Assembly (NCBI GenBank): GCA_947474435.1
Contig: CANJII010000013.1
Span: 20,489 to 84,488 of the forward strand
Direction: 5' to 3'
From: Chitinophagaceae bacterium
Lineage (GTDB): Bacteria > Bacteroidota > Bacteroidia > Chitinophagales > UBA10324
DNA length: 64,000 nucleotides
The notes beneath the pieces were generated by a model. The model saw nothing but the letters and a program-made list of their open reading frames with translations, ran no database searches and was not told the origin of the DNA. Every line of letters starts with the position of its first letter. Position 1 is the first letter of the stretch. A program made the position numbers and the translations under genes. Shown piece by piece: positions 8,490 to 17,537 of the stretch.

Positions 8490-10079
8490 ATGAAAAAAAT
8501 TCTTTTTGTTTTTACACTATTGCTTTGCACAAATTTTTTGTTTGCACAAACCCCGACTTTTTGTGATGACTTGGCAACTATCTTTTATCAGAATTGCACA
8601 GGTTGTCACCGCACAGGAAACATTGCTTCGTTTCCATTGGTCACTTATGCCGATGCAACAGCCTCCGGTTATGCCATTCAGGATGCAGTGAATAATCATC
8701 GCATGCCACCCTGGCCACCCGATCCGAATTTCAGTCGTTTGGCTCACGAAAGATTGTTGAGTCCACAGGATATTCAAAAAATTAATGATTGGGTAAATGG
8801 TGGAATGCCTGAAGGCAATACCGCAAATTTACCATCTCTTCCAATCTATCCGGTCGGAAGTCAGATTGGAACTCCCGATGATGTCTTACTGTCACCGAAT
8901 TATACTGTAACAGTTGCAACAGATGATTTCCGTTGCTTCGTTGTGCCATCAGGTTATGCTGCGGATCAGATGATGAAAGCCATTGAATTTATTCCCGGCA
9001 ACACAGCTATTGTTCATCATGTTTTAATTTACTGGGATACTACAGGAACTTGTCAGCAATTAGACACTCAGGATCCGAATCCGGGGTATGCTGGTTTTGG
9101 CGGAGTTGGAAATGATGCCGCTGAATTAATTGGTGCATGGGTTCCCGGTGCCACCCCTTTTATATTGCCTGACGGAATGGGAATTAATATTCCTGCCAAT
9201 GCTGATATTGTTTTGCAGTATCACTATGCGCCCGGCAGCAATGGACAATCAGACAGTTCAAAAATTAATTTCTTTTACCAAACCAGTGCTGGATTTATTC
9301 GCCCGGTTTATTTTAATGCACCACTCAATCATGTTGACCCGACTGTGTTAACTGAGTGGCCACTGATTATTCCGGCAAACACTGTAAAAACTTTTCATGA
9401 GCAATATCAATTGCCTGCATTTGATATTTCAATGCTTGGAGTTGCACCACATCAGCACCTGATTGGAAAAACAATAAATGCATTCGGTGTTACACCAACC
9501 AACGATACTATTCCTTTTATCGCCATCAACAACTGGGATTTTCACTGGCAGGGATTGTATCAGTTCCGCAAGGTTATAAAAATTCCGGCAAACACGATGT
9601 TGTATTCTGTTGCTACATATGATAACACTACTAATAATTACAATAACCCAAGTAATCCACCGCAGTTAGTTACCGCTGGTGAAAGCACACTCGATGAAAT
9701 GATGCTTACCTTTTTTGAATTCACTATTTACTTCCCCGGTGACGAAAACATTGTAATTGATAATTCGCCGCTGGTTGATATAAGTTCAGGAATAAATGAA
9801 CGCCAAGTTGAAACCGAAAACTTGTTTCTTTATCCGAATCCGGCAACTGATAAATTGATAACTGAATTTACCATTCCTGAAATTGGAAATTATTCATTTG
9901 AAATAAAAGATGTACTGGGAAGAACAGTAAAACTATTGTTTCCTGAACGGAAAATGGAAACAGGTAATTACCGTTTTCAATATTCAATAGGCGAATTACC
10001 CTCTGGTAATTATTTAGTAGTGTTGAATAATGGGAAAAACAGCAGTTCCAGCAAATTGATTATTAGTACTAAAAAATAA
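8490..10079 (+). CDS. Secreted c-type heme + PHM-like copper monooxygenase, T9SS (paralogue 2)
   Basis: This 529-residue protein has the same architecture as the gene upstream. A signal peptide ends LFAQ (20). The heme motif is CTGCH (C36, C39, H40), with M72 in RMPPWPP. The copper-ligand motifs are HH (176-177), QYHY (H245), APHQH (H321, H323) and LDEMM (M404). A T9SS type A sorting domain starts near 444 (LFLYPNPATD). Every heme and copper ligand seen in paralogue 1 is kept, so neither copy looks degenerate. It has an extra Cys at 25. It carries its own promoter-like box and ends in a strong terminator (10094-10135). The likely role is oxidation of an extracellular substrate at a Cu centre; the actual substrate and electron donor are unknown. 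Confidence 0.8.
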   Translation: MKKILFVFTLLLCTNFLFAQTPTFCDDLATIFYQNCTGCHRTGNIASFPLVTYADATASGYAIQDAVNNHRMPPWPPDPNFSRLAHERLLSPQDIQKINDWVNGGMPEGNTANLPSLPIYPVGSQIGTPDDVLLSPNYTVTVATDDFRCFVVPSGYAADQMMKAIEFIPGNTAIVHHVLIYWDTTGTCQQLDTQDPNPGYAGFGGVGNDAAELIGAWVPGATPFILPDGMGINIPANADIVLQYHYAPGSNGQSDSSKINFFYQTSAGFIRPVYFNAPLNHVDPTVLTEWPLIIPANTVKTFHEQYQLPAFDISMLGVAPHQHLIGKTINAFGVTPTNDTIPFIAINNWDFHWQGLYQFRKVIKIPANTMLYSVATYDNTTNNYNNPSNPPQLVTAGESTLDEMMLTFFEFTIYFPGDENIVIDNSPLVDISSGINERQVETENLFLYPNPATDKLITEFTIPEIGNYSFEIKDVLGRTVKLLFPERKMETGNYRFQYSIGELPSGNYLVVLNNGKNSSSSKLIISTKK

Positions 10080-10093
10080 TTTCAAGCATAATA

Positions 10094-10135
10094 TTTCCCG
10101 CAGAGAATTTAGGTTTCTTTGCGGGAAATTTTTTT
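10094..10135 (+). terminator. Rho-independent terminator after the oxygenase pair
   Basis: The stem TTTCCCGCAGAGAA / TTCTTTGCGGGAAA (10094-10107 and 10115-10128, one G-U pair, loop of seven) is followed by seven T residues (10129-10135). The T-tract ends one base before the next start codon. Confidence 0.85.
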
Positions 10136-10627
10136 ATGGAATTAAAATACGGAGTGCTTACCGGAATTGCCTGTGTGATTTTTCGTGCATTTGAATTTTA
10201 CATGGGATGGCCCGACAGTGAACTTGGTCAATACAGTGCTTACATCGGAATATTAATTATGGCAGCAGGTGCATACTTATGTGTTGTTGAAACCAGAAAA
10301 TTGAATAATGAAAAAATGACTTTTGGAAAATCTTTTTTCACGGCCATTACAGTATGTTTTGTAATAGCACTGATGATGGGGGTACATGCTTATGTCTATA
10401 ATAGCACAGTTGACCCGAAACGAAAAGATAGAATGGCTATACAATTTCACAATGAAATGGTTAAAGAAAAAAGAACTGAAGCTGAAATAAAACAGGTGGA
10501 AGAAAATGCGCGCTCCTATTTCTCTCCAATGGGGCAGGTAACTGCCGAGTCAGGTGGAACCATGATAGCCGGTTTATTTGTATCACTTGTGATTGCTGGA
10601 TTTACGCGAGCGAAAAAGATTGATTGA
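10136..10627 (+). CDS. DUF4199 family membrane protein
   Basis: This 163-residue protein matches the DUF4199 pattern of Bacteroidota. It has four hydrophobic segments (about 5-22, 33-50, 67-90 and 138-156) and a charged stretch DPKRKDRMAIQFHNEM before the last helix pair. The function of the family is unknown. The start ATG directly abuts the T-tract of the preceding terminator, so there is no room for a separate leader or ribosome site downstream of the hairpin. Either read-through or a promoter inside the hairpin region must supply the transcript. The start is supported by the usual DUF4199 opening (LKYGVLTG). Confidence 0.75.
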   Translation: MELKYGVLTGIACVIFRAFEFYMGWPDSELGQYSAYIGILIMAAGAYLCVVETRKLNNEKMTFGKSFFTAITVCFVIALMMGVHAYVYNSTVDPKRKDRMAIQFHNEMVKEKRTEAEIKQVEENARSYFSPMGQVTAESGGTMIAGLFVSLVIAGFTRAKKID

Positions 10628-10639
10628 CTAGTATCCTGA

Positions 10640-10687
10640 AATACAAATGCCCTTCATATCTGAAAGGCATTTGTATTAAACTTTTTT
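10640..10687 (+). terminator. Rho-independent terminator after DUF4199
   Basis: A perfect 12-bp stem AATACAAATGCC / GGCATTTGTATT (10640-10651 and 10666-10677) is followed by AAAC and a run of six T. It separates this gene from the convergent isocitrate dehydrogenase gene. Confidence 0.85.
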
Positions 10688-10706
10688 CAAAATTATTTTA
10701 ATCAGA

Positions 10707-12011
10707 TCAAATCATATTCTTAATAATCTCATCACCAAACTCAGAGCATTTTAAAAGTGTAGCACCTGTCATTTGTCGTTCAAAATCATAAGTCACTCTT
10801 TTCAAAGCAATACTTTTTTCCAACCCTTTATAAATAAGTGCTGATGCTTCAATCCATCCAAGATGTTCGAACATCATGGCTCCGCTTAAAATTACCGAAC
10901 CCGGATTTACTTTATCAAGATTCGCATACTTAGGAGCTGTGCCGTGAGTTGCTTCAAAAATTGCATGTCCTGTTACACCATTGATATTTGCTCCCGGTGC
11001 AATACCTATTCCACCAACCTGCGCGGCCAATGCATCGCTTAAATAATCTCCGTTCAGATTCAAAGTAGCTATCACATCAAAATCTTCGGGGCGAGTGAGT
11101 ATCTGCTGAAGGGTGATATCGGCAATGGCATCTTTAATGATCAGTCCGGCACCAGGTTTTCCTTCCGGAATTTTGCACCACGGTCCGCCATCAATTTCCA
11201 CCGCACCAAAAAAATCTTTCGCCACTTTATAACTCCAGTCGCGGAAACCACCTTCAGTAAACTTCATGATGTTTCCCTTGTGCACAATCGTAACACTTTT
11301 TTTATTGTGCTTAATGGCATAGCTGATGGCCGAATGCATTAATCGTTCGGTGCCTAAGTAACTCACGGGTTTAATTCCGATTCCGACTTCAATATCTACT
11401 TCACGCTTTGGTGAACCAACTGCTTCTAATTGGTTTTGCCACTCAACAGATTTTTCTTTTGTACCAAAACGAATTTTATCAAACATCTTCGGAAATTCCT
11501 GTTGAATAAAATCCAAAACTTTTTTTGCTTCAGGGGTTCCGGCAGCAAATTCAATTCCTGCATAAATATCTTCAGTGTTCTCTCGAAAAATAACCATATC
11601 AACCGCGCCCGGATTTTTTACAGGAGATGGAACTCCTTCAAACCAACGCACAGGACGAAGGCACACATATAAATCAAGAATTTGACGAAGTGCTACATTC
11701 AATGAACGAATACCACCACCAACCGGAGTTGTCAGTGGGCCTTTAATTCCAACAAGGTATTCTTTAAAAGCTGCAAGAGTTTCATCGGGTAACCAGTTTC
11801 CTGTTTTGTTAAATGCTTTTTCGCCGGCAAGTACTTCCATCCAACTTATTTTTTTTGTTCCGCCATATGCTTTTTCAACAGCGGCATCAAGCACTCGCAC
11901 TGATGATTTCCAGATATCAGCACCTGTACCGTCGCCTTCAATAAATGGTATAATTGGATTATTTGGCACCGTTAATCGGCCCTCATGCATAGTAATTTTT
12001 TCACCCGTCAT
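10707..12011 (-). CDS. icd: NADP-dependent isocitrate dehydrogenase
   Basis: This TCA-cycle enzyme oxidises isocitrate to 2-oxoglutarate. It has 434 residues from the chosen ATG (12011). That start gives [18 protein letters not shown], which lines up with the bacterial Icd N-terminus, and it lies just downstream of a -7 box that sits inside the longer alternative frame to 12062. Substrate-site sequences [16 protein letters not shown] and [11 protein letters not shown] are intact. [15 protein letters not shown] and VTYDFERQM keep the Lys/Tyr and Tyr/Arg determinants that select NADP in E. coli-type Icd. The Ser in GIRSLN equals the site phosphorylated by AceK in enterics, though no aceK is seen here. 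The gene is monocistronic between convergent and divergent neighbours. Confidence 0.95.
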   Translation of the reverse strand: MTGEKITMHEGRLTVPNNPIIPFIEGDGTGADIWKSSVRVLDAAVEKAYGGTKKISWMEVLAGEKAFNKTGNWLPDETLAAFKEYLVGIKGPLTTPVGGGIRSLNVALRQILDLYVCLRPVRWFEGVPSPVKNPGAVDMVIFRENTEDIYAGIEFAAGTPEAKKVLDFIQQEFPKMFDKIRFGTKEKSVEWQNQLEAVGSPKREVDIEVGIGIKPVSYLGTERLMHSAISYAIKHNKKSVTIVHKGNIMKFTEGGFRDWSYKVAKDFFGAVEIDGGPWCKIPEGKPGAGLIIKDAIADITLQQILTRPEDFDVIATLNLNGDYLSDALAAQVGGIGIAPGANINGVTGHAIFEATHGTAPKYANLDKVNPGSVILSGAMMFEHLGWIEASALIYKGLEKSIALKRVTYDFERQMTGATLLKCSEFGDEIIKNMI

Positions 12012-12038
12012 TTTAGTATTGTTTTGTTTAAGAGGGCG

Positions 12039-12046
12039 CAAATATA
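12039..12046 (-). promoter_or_regulatory. Bacteroidota -7 box (TATATTTG) for icd
   Basis: This is an exact TAnnTTTG match on the minus strand, 27 bases upstream of the icd ATG at 12011. Its position argues against the longer reading frame starting at 12062. Confidence 0.5.
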
Positions 12047-12162
12047 AAAGTCTGCCCTTCACTTTGATGTGATGAATATTTTTTTTGGAGAAATGAAAAT
12101 GAATCTTTTAATTCTTTCAATGAAGAATAATAGTTCAATTAGAAAAAATCGAAAAGAATTTT

Positions 12163-12402
12163 CTATTCAACTGTTTCGCCTGACATCGCTGCTAATTCAA
12201 CTTCCAACTCAGCTGTAAGCACTGAAATTTTTTCTTCCAGTTTCATCATTTTTTCTGAATCCATAACCCGTAACATTGGAAAATGCTCCAATGCTAATTC
12301 GGTTAATGAATCAACTGCTTCATGAATGAATAATGGTTCTTTTACTTCTGTGTTATTTCCTGTAAGCGAATTCAACGCTTCGAGGTCTTGCTTGGTAATC
12401 AT
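12163..12402 (-). CDS. Small acidic hypothetical protein
   Basis: I do not recognise this 79-residue protein. It is acidic and almost entirely predicted helical. A C-terminal half rich in Glu/Leu/Met (MDSEKMMKLEEKISVLTAEL) could form a short coiled coil. There is no signal peptide, membrane segment or Cys. It fills the space between icd (same strand, 151 bases downstream) and the divergent beta-CASP gene. Its codon usage looks like that of the neighbours, and no other frame competes. It could be a small regulator or scaffold, but nothing in the sequence settles this. Confidence 0.5.
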   Translation of the reverse strand: MITKQDLEALNSLTGNNTEVKEPLFIHEAVDSLTELALEHFPMLRVMDSEKMMKLEEKISVLTAELEVELAAMSGETVE

Positions 12403-12548
12403 TGAGTTTTGATTTGGTGAACGAAAATTACGATATAGTTTTTTTATTACAACTATGATTTTTAACAGATGTTCATTTCGTTATTTCTGAAAATTATATT
12501 GCCGACTCATTAATAATAAATTTACGATTCAATTATTAAACAAAATAA

Positions 12549-13952
12549 ATGAAAATTCAATTCTGTGGTGCTGCAAGAACCGTTACCGGAAGTTCGCATT
12601 TAATTATACTGGAAGATGGATATAAAATTTTGCTGGACTGTGGTTTATTTCAAGGGCAAGATGCATACAACGATGAAAACAATCTGAAATTTTTATTTCG
12701 CCCCGAAGAAATTGATTGTCTGGTTCTTTCTCATGCACACATTGATCACTCAGGAAGAATTCCGAAATTGGTTAAAGAAGGATTTACCGGAAGGATTATT
12801 TGTACATCAGCCACAAAAGATTTATCAGAAATTATGCTGGCAGATAGTGCACACATTCAGGAGAAAGATACTCAATATGAAAATAAAAAAAGAAAGAAGA
12901 GAGGACTTGGATTGGTAAATCCGTTATACTCGATTGAAGATGCACAACACTCATTAAAATTATTTCTTGCAATAAAATATGAAGAGTGGTATCCGATACG
13001 CGAGGGTGTTGAAGTTATGATTCGCGACAATGGTCACATTCTCGGGAGCGGAAGTGTAACATTAAAAATAATAGAAGGCGACCGTTTAATAAGAGTTGGA
13101 TTTTCAGGCGACATCGGAAGACCAAGCAGACCGATATTGAAAGACCCAAAACAAATGGATGATTTGGATTTTCTGTTATGCGAATCAACTTACGGAGGAA
13201 GAATTCACGAAGCATTTCCTGATGATCTCAATCATTTTTACGATGTAATAAAAAGCACCTGTATTGACAGGAAAGGAAAAATCATTATTCCTGCATTCAG
13301 TTTAGGAAGAACACAAGAAATAGTTTACATGCTTGATAAATTACATCATGAAAAAAATTTAGATCGCATTCCCGTTTATGTTGACAGTCCGCTTTCAACT
13401 AACGCCACAGCAATTTATAGAAATCATCCTGAGTGTTTTGATGAAGAAATTTGTACCCATTTAAAAACTGATTCTAACCCTTTTGGCTTTAATAATCTGC
13501 AATACATTACTGAAGTTGAAGAATCAAAACAATTAAATTTTGAAGAAGGCCCTGCAATAATAATTTCGGCTTCAGGAATGGCTGAAGCCGGAAGAATTGT
13601 TCATCATATTTCAAACAATATTGAAAATGAAAAAAATACAATACTAATGGTTGGTTATTGTGCAAAAGGAACTCTCGGCGCTCGAATCAGAGACGGAGAA
13701 AAAGAAATAAAACTATTTGGTGAAGTAAAACAAGTGAAAGCCCATGTTGAATTGATGGATTCATTCAGTGCTCACGGCGATCAAAGGGAGATGCTTGATT
13801 TTTTAGATAACTTAAACCGAACCGAATTGAAAAAATTATTCCTTGTTCATGGCGATTATGAAGAAGGGCAATTGCCCTTTAAAAAATGCTTGGAAGAAAG
13901 GCATTTTCAAAATGTTATAATTCCTGAAAAGAGTTCTATCGTAACAATTTGA
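12549..13952 (+). CDS. MBL-fold beta-CASP RNase-like protein (CPSF73/RNA specificity factor type)
   Basis: This 467-residue cytosolic metallo-beta-lactamase-fold protein is of the bacterial CPSF/YsiA-like class. The zinc motif HAHIDH lies at 62-67, with further ligands in GHILGSGS and FSGDIGR. A beta-CASP segment runs from about 205 (ESTYGGR) with IIPAFSLGRTQEI. The RMMBL tail includes MDSFSAHGDQREM and LVHGDYEEG with the last His ligands. Members are endo- and/or exoribonucleases acting on RNA 3' ends or processing sites. The start MKIQFCGAARTVTGSSH is the family's usual N-terminus. It is divergent from the small acidic gene and has its own transcription unit. Confidence 0.88.
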   Translation: MKIQFCGAARTVTGSSHLIILEDGYKILLDCGLFQGQDAYNDENNLKFLFRPEEIDCLVLSHAHIDHSGRIPKLVKEGFTGRIICTSATKDLSEIMLADSAHIQEKDTQYENKKRKKRGLGLVNPLYSIEDAQHSLKLFLAIKYEEWYPIREGVEVMIRDNGHILGSGSVTLKIIEGDRLIRVGFSGDIGRPSRPILKDPKQMDDLDFLLCESTYGGRIHEAFPDDLNHFYDVIKSTCIDRKGKIIIPAFSLGRTQEIVYMLDKLHHEKNLDRIPVYVDSPLSTNATAIYRNHPECFDEEICTHLKTDSNPFGFNNLQYITEVEESKQLNFEEGPAIIISASGMAEAGRIVHHISNNIENEKNTILMVGYCAKGTLGARIRDGEKEIKLFGEVKQVKAHVELMDSFSAHGDQREMLDFLDNLNRTELKKLFLVHGDYEEGQLPFKKCLEERHFQNVIIPEKSSIVTI

Positions 13953-14027
13953 TCAGTCTATTAAAAATCATGGACGATTAAATTTATCTACTTATCGACA
14001 AAAAACAACCAGCTAACATTTTTTAAA

Positions 14028-14056
14028 TTGAATCTTTGTTGCCGCACATACTTTTG
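14028..14056 (+). promoter_or_regulatory. Bacteroidota promoter (TTG - 18 nt - TACTTTTG)
   Basis: The -7 box TACTTTTG (14049-14056) matches TAnnTTTG exactly, and a TTG (14028-14030) lies 18 bases upstream as a -33 element. The start codon at 14081 follows 24 bases later. Confidence 0.55.
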
Positions 14057-14080
14057 GTCTCACCTAAAAACAAATAACCC

Positions 14081-15733
14081 ATGAAAAAAATCTTTACGCT
14101 CCTTCGACTAAGTTTTCTCTTAGTAATTTTTACTTCGGTTTTTGCGCTGAATTCAAAAGCATCATTTGTATATAAGAATACAAGAATTGCTTCTCTTGCA
14201 GCTGACTCAACAGGTCTATTTGTAAGAATAGCGGTTCCAACATCTTCCCGATTTACCTGCGGAGCACCAATTGTAATTTATTTAAATGGTGGTTGGGGTG
14301 CTGCAGGAATTTTAACTCCTATGTATAATATGGCCAATTACGGTTTTATTGTAGTTCAATTTCATTACCCGGGCGGAGGATCAGGTGCTGCTAAGAGTGG
14401 AGGTATTTATGATAACAGAGGCCTGAACAGTATGTTGGCTGCTCGCGATGTGGTTCGATTTGCACTTGGTCAAACAACCGATATTTACAATAGAAGTTTA
14501 TATGACATTACAAATTCTAGTGATCTTGCTAATTCAATTAACCCGCTTTATTACAATTTAGGTATTATTGGAGGATCTAATGGCGGATGTAATTTATTAT
14601 CTATATTAGGGCTCTATTCGCAAGATTTGAATCAAGTTGCCTGGACTTCCTTTTTTGAATCTCCAATTGGTGATGGGATGTTGAATGCTGATGTTGGAAA
14701 ACCTTATGGAAAAGCGGTTTATATTAATAAAAACAATGGGTATAATGATTCAACCGGTATCTTTTATTGGAATAGACTAAAATATGCGGCTGATACAGTT
14801 GCTTATAAAAATGGAAAAGTAACCATCAAAGGCTTGTTATATTTTGATGTAAATGAAAACGAAATCTTTAACAGGGGTGTTGATTTTGATATCGTTGGAA
14901 AATATGAGTCATCAAGTTTAGGATCACCAAAAAAATACTACCTATCTTATCAAGTATTACAACATGCTTATGAGCAAGGGATTTTTCCAAACACAAGCCA
15001 ATCAATATATGTACCCACCCTGGCAGAATCAAACGAATATTGGTATTTAAGAAACACCGACCATTTTATTGATTCTTTTATGGTTAATATTCCAAATTTA
15101 AAAGTCTTATTTATGGTGCGTGAAGATGATCATATTACCTCTGCTTCAGATCATCCCGAAACTATATATGCCTGGAATAAATTTAACAATAATGGATGTA
15201 ACTGGTTCAGAGTGAACTGCGATAGATCATATATAGAATTTATTAAAGGTAATTCATTGGTAAACGCGCCTGATAATAATGCCAATATACCAATAGATCA
15301 CATGAACATTAGAAATATGATAATGCCTGCCGGATTATTTTCTAACCGATATTTTAATCATTATGCTTCTACTTTAGAAATGGGTGATCGCGTAATGAAT
15401 AATGATTGGAGTTATAATTTAGATAGTCTTTTAAATAAAATATGTCCTGATGCAAAATTAGAATCTGAAACAGAAAAAACAGATTATAATTTATTATATC
15501 CAAATCCAGCTCAAAACGAAGCCTATATTCAGGTTAATGCATCTGAATTTGGATCAGCAACTTTAACAGTTTATAATGCAATTGGTCAGCAAATGACACA
15601 AAATCAAGTTGATGAGGTTGAAAAAGGGTTCAATTTATTGATTCTTGATGTAAACAATCTTAGTTCTGGAAATTATTTCGTACGCATCAATGCTCCAGGC
15701 ATGAATCGTACTTTACAATTTACGAGGGAGTAA
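14081..15733 (+). CDS. Secreted alpha/beta-hydrolase-like protein with T9SS sorting domain
   Basis: This 550-residue exported protein has a signal peptide to about residue 28. A hydrolase-like domain shows IVIYLNGGWG (68-72, oxyanion-type loop), FHYPGGG, and a nucleophile elbow GGSNG (164-168, Ser 166). VLFMVREDDH probably supplies the acid. The C-terminus from about 467 (LLYPNPAQNE) is a T9SS type A domain. A long insertion (about 200-330) between core elements has no motif I recognise, and an EF-hand-like DVNENEIFNRG stretch sits within it. It is likely an extracellular esterase or peptidase. It is transcribed alone, with a good promoter upstream and a strong terminator downstream. Confidence 0.75.
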   Translation: MKKIFTLLRLSFLLVIFTSVFALNSKASFVYKNTRIASLAADSTGLFVRIAVPTSSRFTCGAPIVIYLNGGWGAAGILTPMYNMANYGFIVVQFHYPGGGSGAAKSGGIYDNRGLNSMLAARDVVRFALGQTTDIYNRSLYDITNSSDLANSINPLYYNLGIIGGSNGGCNLLSILGLYSQDLNQVAWTSFFESPIGDGMLNADVGKPYGKAVYINKNNGYNDSTGIFYWNRLKYAADTVAYKNGKVTIKGLLYFDVNENEIFNRGVDFDIVGKYESSSLGSPKKYYLSYQVLQHAYEQGIFPNTSQSIYVPTLAESNEYWYLRNTDHFIDSFMVNIPNLKVLFMVREDDHITSASDHPETIYAWNKFNNNGCNWFRVNCDRSYIEFIKGNSLVNAPDNNANIPIDHMNIRNMIMPAGLFSNRYFNHYASTLEMGDRVMNNDWSYNLDSLLNKICPDAKLESETEKTDYNLLYPNPAQNEAYIQVNASEFGSATLTVYNAIGQQMTQNQVDEVEKGFNLLILDVNNLSSGNYFVRINAPGMNRTLQFTRE

Positions 15734-15754
15734 TTCCTTGTTTTTAGGTGGAAG

Positions 15755-15787
15755 AAGGGCGCCGGTTAACCAGACCGCGCCCTTTTT
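15755..15787 (+). terminator. Rho-independent terminator after the secreted hydrolase
   Basis: The GC-rich stem AAGGGCGCCGGT / ACCGCGCCCTT has one bulge and a short loop (15755-15784), and five T residues follow. It isolates the hydrolase from hutU. Confidence 0.85.
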
Positions 15788-15821
15788 CATTTTAGGTAAG
15801 TTATACTCTGCCGTGAATAAT

Positions 15822-15829
15822 TATTTTTG
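15822..15829 (+). promoter_or_regulatory. Bacteroidota -7 box (TATTTTTG) before hutU
   Basis: This is an exact TAnnTTTG match 19 bases before the hutU ATG at 15849, just after the upstream terminator. No -33 TTG is visible. Confidence 0.4.
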
Positions 15830-15848
15830 ACGGAAATATTTTTTTCAG

Positions 15849-17519
15849 ATGTCAATCACTACTTCTCAAAAAAGAAATTTAAAAGCCGCTACCGGAAACA
15901 CTCTTTCGTGTAAAGGTTGGGTACAAGAAGCGGTTCTGCGAATGTTGCACAACAATCTTGACCCAGAAGTTGCCGAACGACCTGAAGATTTAATTGTATA
16001 TGGTGGAACCGGAAAAGCAGCGAGAAACTGGGAAGCCTTTGATTTGATAGTTAAGGCTCTGAAAGATTTGAATGAAGATGAAACACTTATTGTACAGAGC
16101 GGAAAACCAGTCGGAATATTACCAACACATAAAGATGCCCCACGAGTAATTATTGCAAACTCAAATCTGGTTGGTCATTGGGCAAACTGGAATTATTTCC
16201 GTGAGCTGGAAGCAAAAGGATTAATCATGTACGGGCAAATGACAGCCGGTTCATGGATTTACATTGGCTCCCAGGGAATTGTTCAGGGCACATATGAAAC
16301 CTATTTATCATTGGCAGCAAAACATTTTAATGGGACATTGAAAGGAACTCTGAATGTTACTGCCGGCCTTGGTGGAATGGGTGGTGCTCAGCCTTTAGCT
16401 ATAACAATGAATGAAGGAGTTTGCCTTGCTGCTGAAGTGGAAGAATGGCGTGCACAAAAAAGAATTGAAACAAAGTACCTTGATAAACTCACACATAATA
16501 TTGATGAAGCAATTGACTGGTCACTTCAAGCGAAACAAAAAGGTGAAAAGGTTTCCATTGCGGTAATATGCAATGCAGTAGAATTATTAAAGCGATTGAT
16601 TGAACGGAATATTTCGATCGATACTTTGACAGATCAAACATCAGCTCATGATGCATTGGTTGGATATTTTCCTGTTGGAATTTCAGTGGAGCAGGCAAAA
16701 ATTCTTCGCGAAAAAAATCCGGATGAATACATTGAACGCTCTTTGGATACCATGGCAGAACATGTGCGATTGATGTTAGAATTGCAAAAGCGTGGGGCCA
16801 TTACTTTTGATTATGGAAATAATATTCGTGGACAAGCATTAAGTCGCGATGTAAAAAATGCCTTCGATTTTCCTGGTTTTGTGCCAGAATACATTCGCCC
16901 GCTTTTTTGCGAAGGCAAAGGACCATTCCGTTGGGTAGCACTCAGTGGCGATCCCCAAGATATTTATACAACTGATGAAGCATTGAAAAATCTTTTCCCT
17001 GAAAACAAAGGACTGATTCGCTGGTTGAACCTGGCAAAAGATAAAATTGCTTTTCAAGGATTACCTGCAAGAATATGTTGGTTAGGAATGGGCGAACGGG
17101 AAAAAGCAGGACTGTTATTTAATGAATTGGTGAGAACCGGAAAAGTAAAAGCACCCATCGTAATTGGTCGCGATCATTTAGATACAGGTTCAGTAGCATC
17201 ACCAAACAGAGAAACCGAAGCGATGTTGGATGGTTCGGATGCTATTGCCGATTGGCCGATTTTAAATTCATTAATTAATACAGCAGGTGGAGCGAGTTGG
17301 GTTTCATTGCATCATGGTGGTGGAGTTGGAATCGGATATTCAATTCATGCAGGTATGGTTATAGTTGCTGATGGAACTGATGACGCAGCACGCAGGTTGA
17401 AACGGGTTTTAAATAATGATCCTGCAATGGGTGTTATTCGTCATGCCGATGCAGGTTATGATATTGCAAAAGATACAGCACGAAAATTCAGATTAGATTT
17501 AGAATCCAGACTCGGATAA
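15849..17519 (+). CDS. hutU: Urocanate hydratase (urocanase)
   Basis: HutU converts urocanate to 4-imidazolone-5-propionate in histidine degradation, using tightly bound NAD+ as an electrophile. The 556-residue length is standard. The glycine-rich NAD segment [12 protein letters not shown] is at 173-184. The active-site Cys 410 sits in [11 protein letters not shown], at the same position as in the Pseudomonas enzyme. [18 protein letters not shown] and [15 protein letters not shown] are intact. No hutH, hutI or hutG is in the window, so the pathway genes are dispersed here. It starts after a terminator and a promoter-like box. A membrane-protein gene follows 18 bases downstream and may be co-transcribed. 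Confidence 0.97.
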   Translation: MSITTSQKRNLKAATGNTLSCKGWVQEAVLRMLHNNLDPEVAERPEDLIVYGGTGKAARNWEAFDLIVKALKDLNEDETLIVQSGKPVGILPTHKDAPRVIIANSNLVGHWANWNYFRELEAKGLIMYGQMTAGSWIYIGSQGIVQGTYETYLSLAAKHFNGTLKGTLNVTAGLGGMGGAQPLAITMNEGVCLAAEVEEWRAQKRIETKYLDKLTHNIDEAIDWSLQAKQKGEKVSIAVICNAVELLKRLIERNISIDTLTDQTSAHDALVGYFPVGISVEQAKILREKNPDEYIERSLDTMAEHVRLMLELQKRGAITFDYGNNIRGQALSRDVKNAFDFPGFVPEYIRPLFCEGKGPFRWVALSGDPQDIYTTDEALKNLFPENKGLIRWLNLAKDKIAFQGLPARICWLGMGEREKAGLLFNELVRTGKVKAPIVIGRDHLDTGSVASPNRETEAMLDGSDAIADWPILNSLINTAGGASWVSLHHGGGVGIGYSIHAGMVIVADGTDDAARRLKRVLNNDPAMGVIRHADAGYDIAKDTARKFRLDLESRLG

Positions 17520-17537
17520 ATATTTTCTGTTTCAGAA

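Noticed and set aside
12012..12062. N-terminal extension of isocitrate dehydrogenase
   Set aside because: It contains an exact -7 promoter box and does not align with known Icd N-termini.
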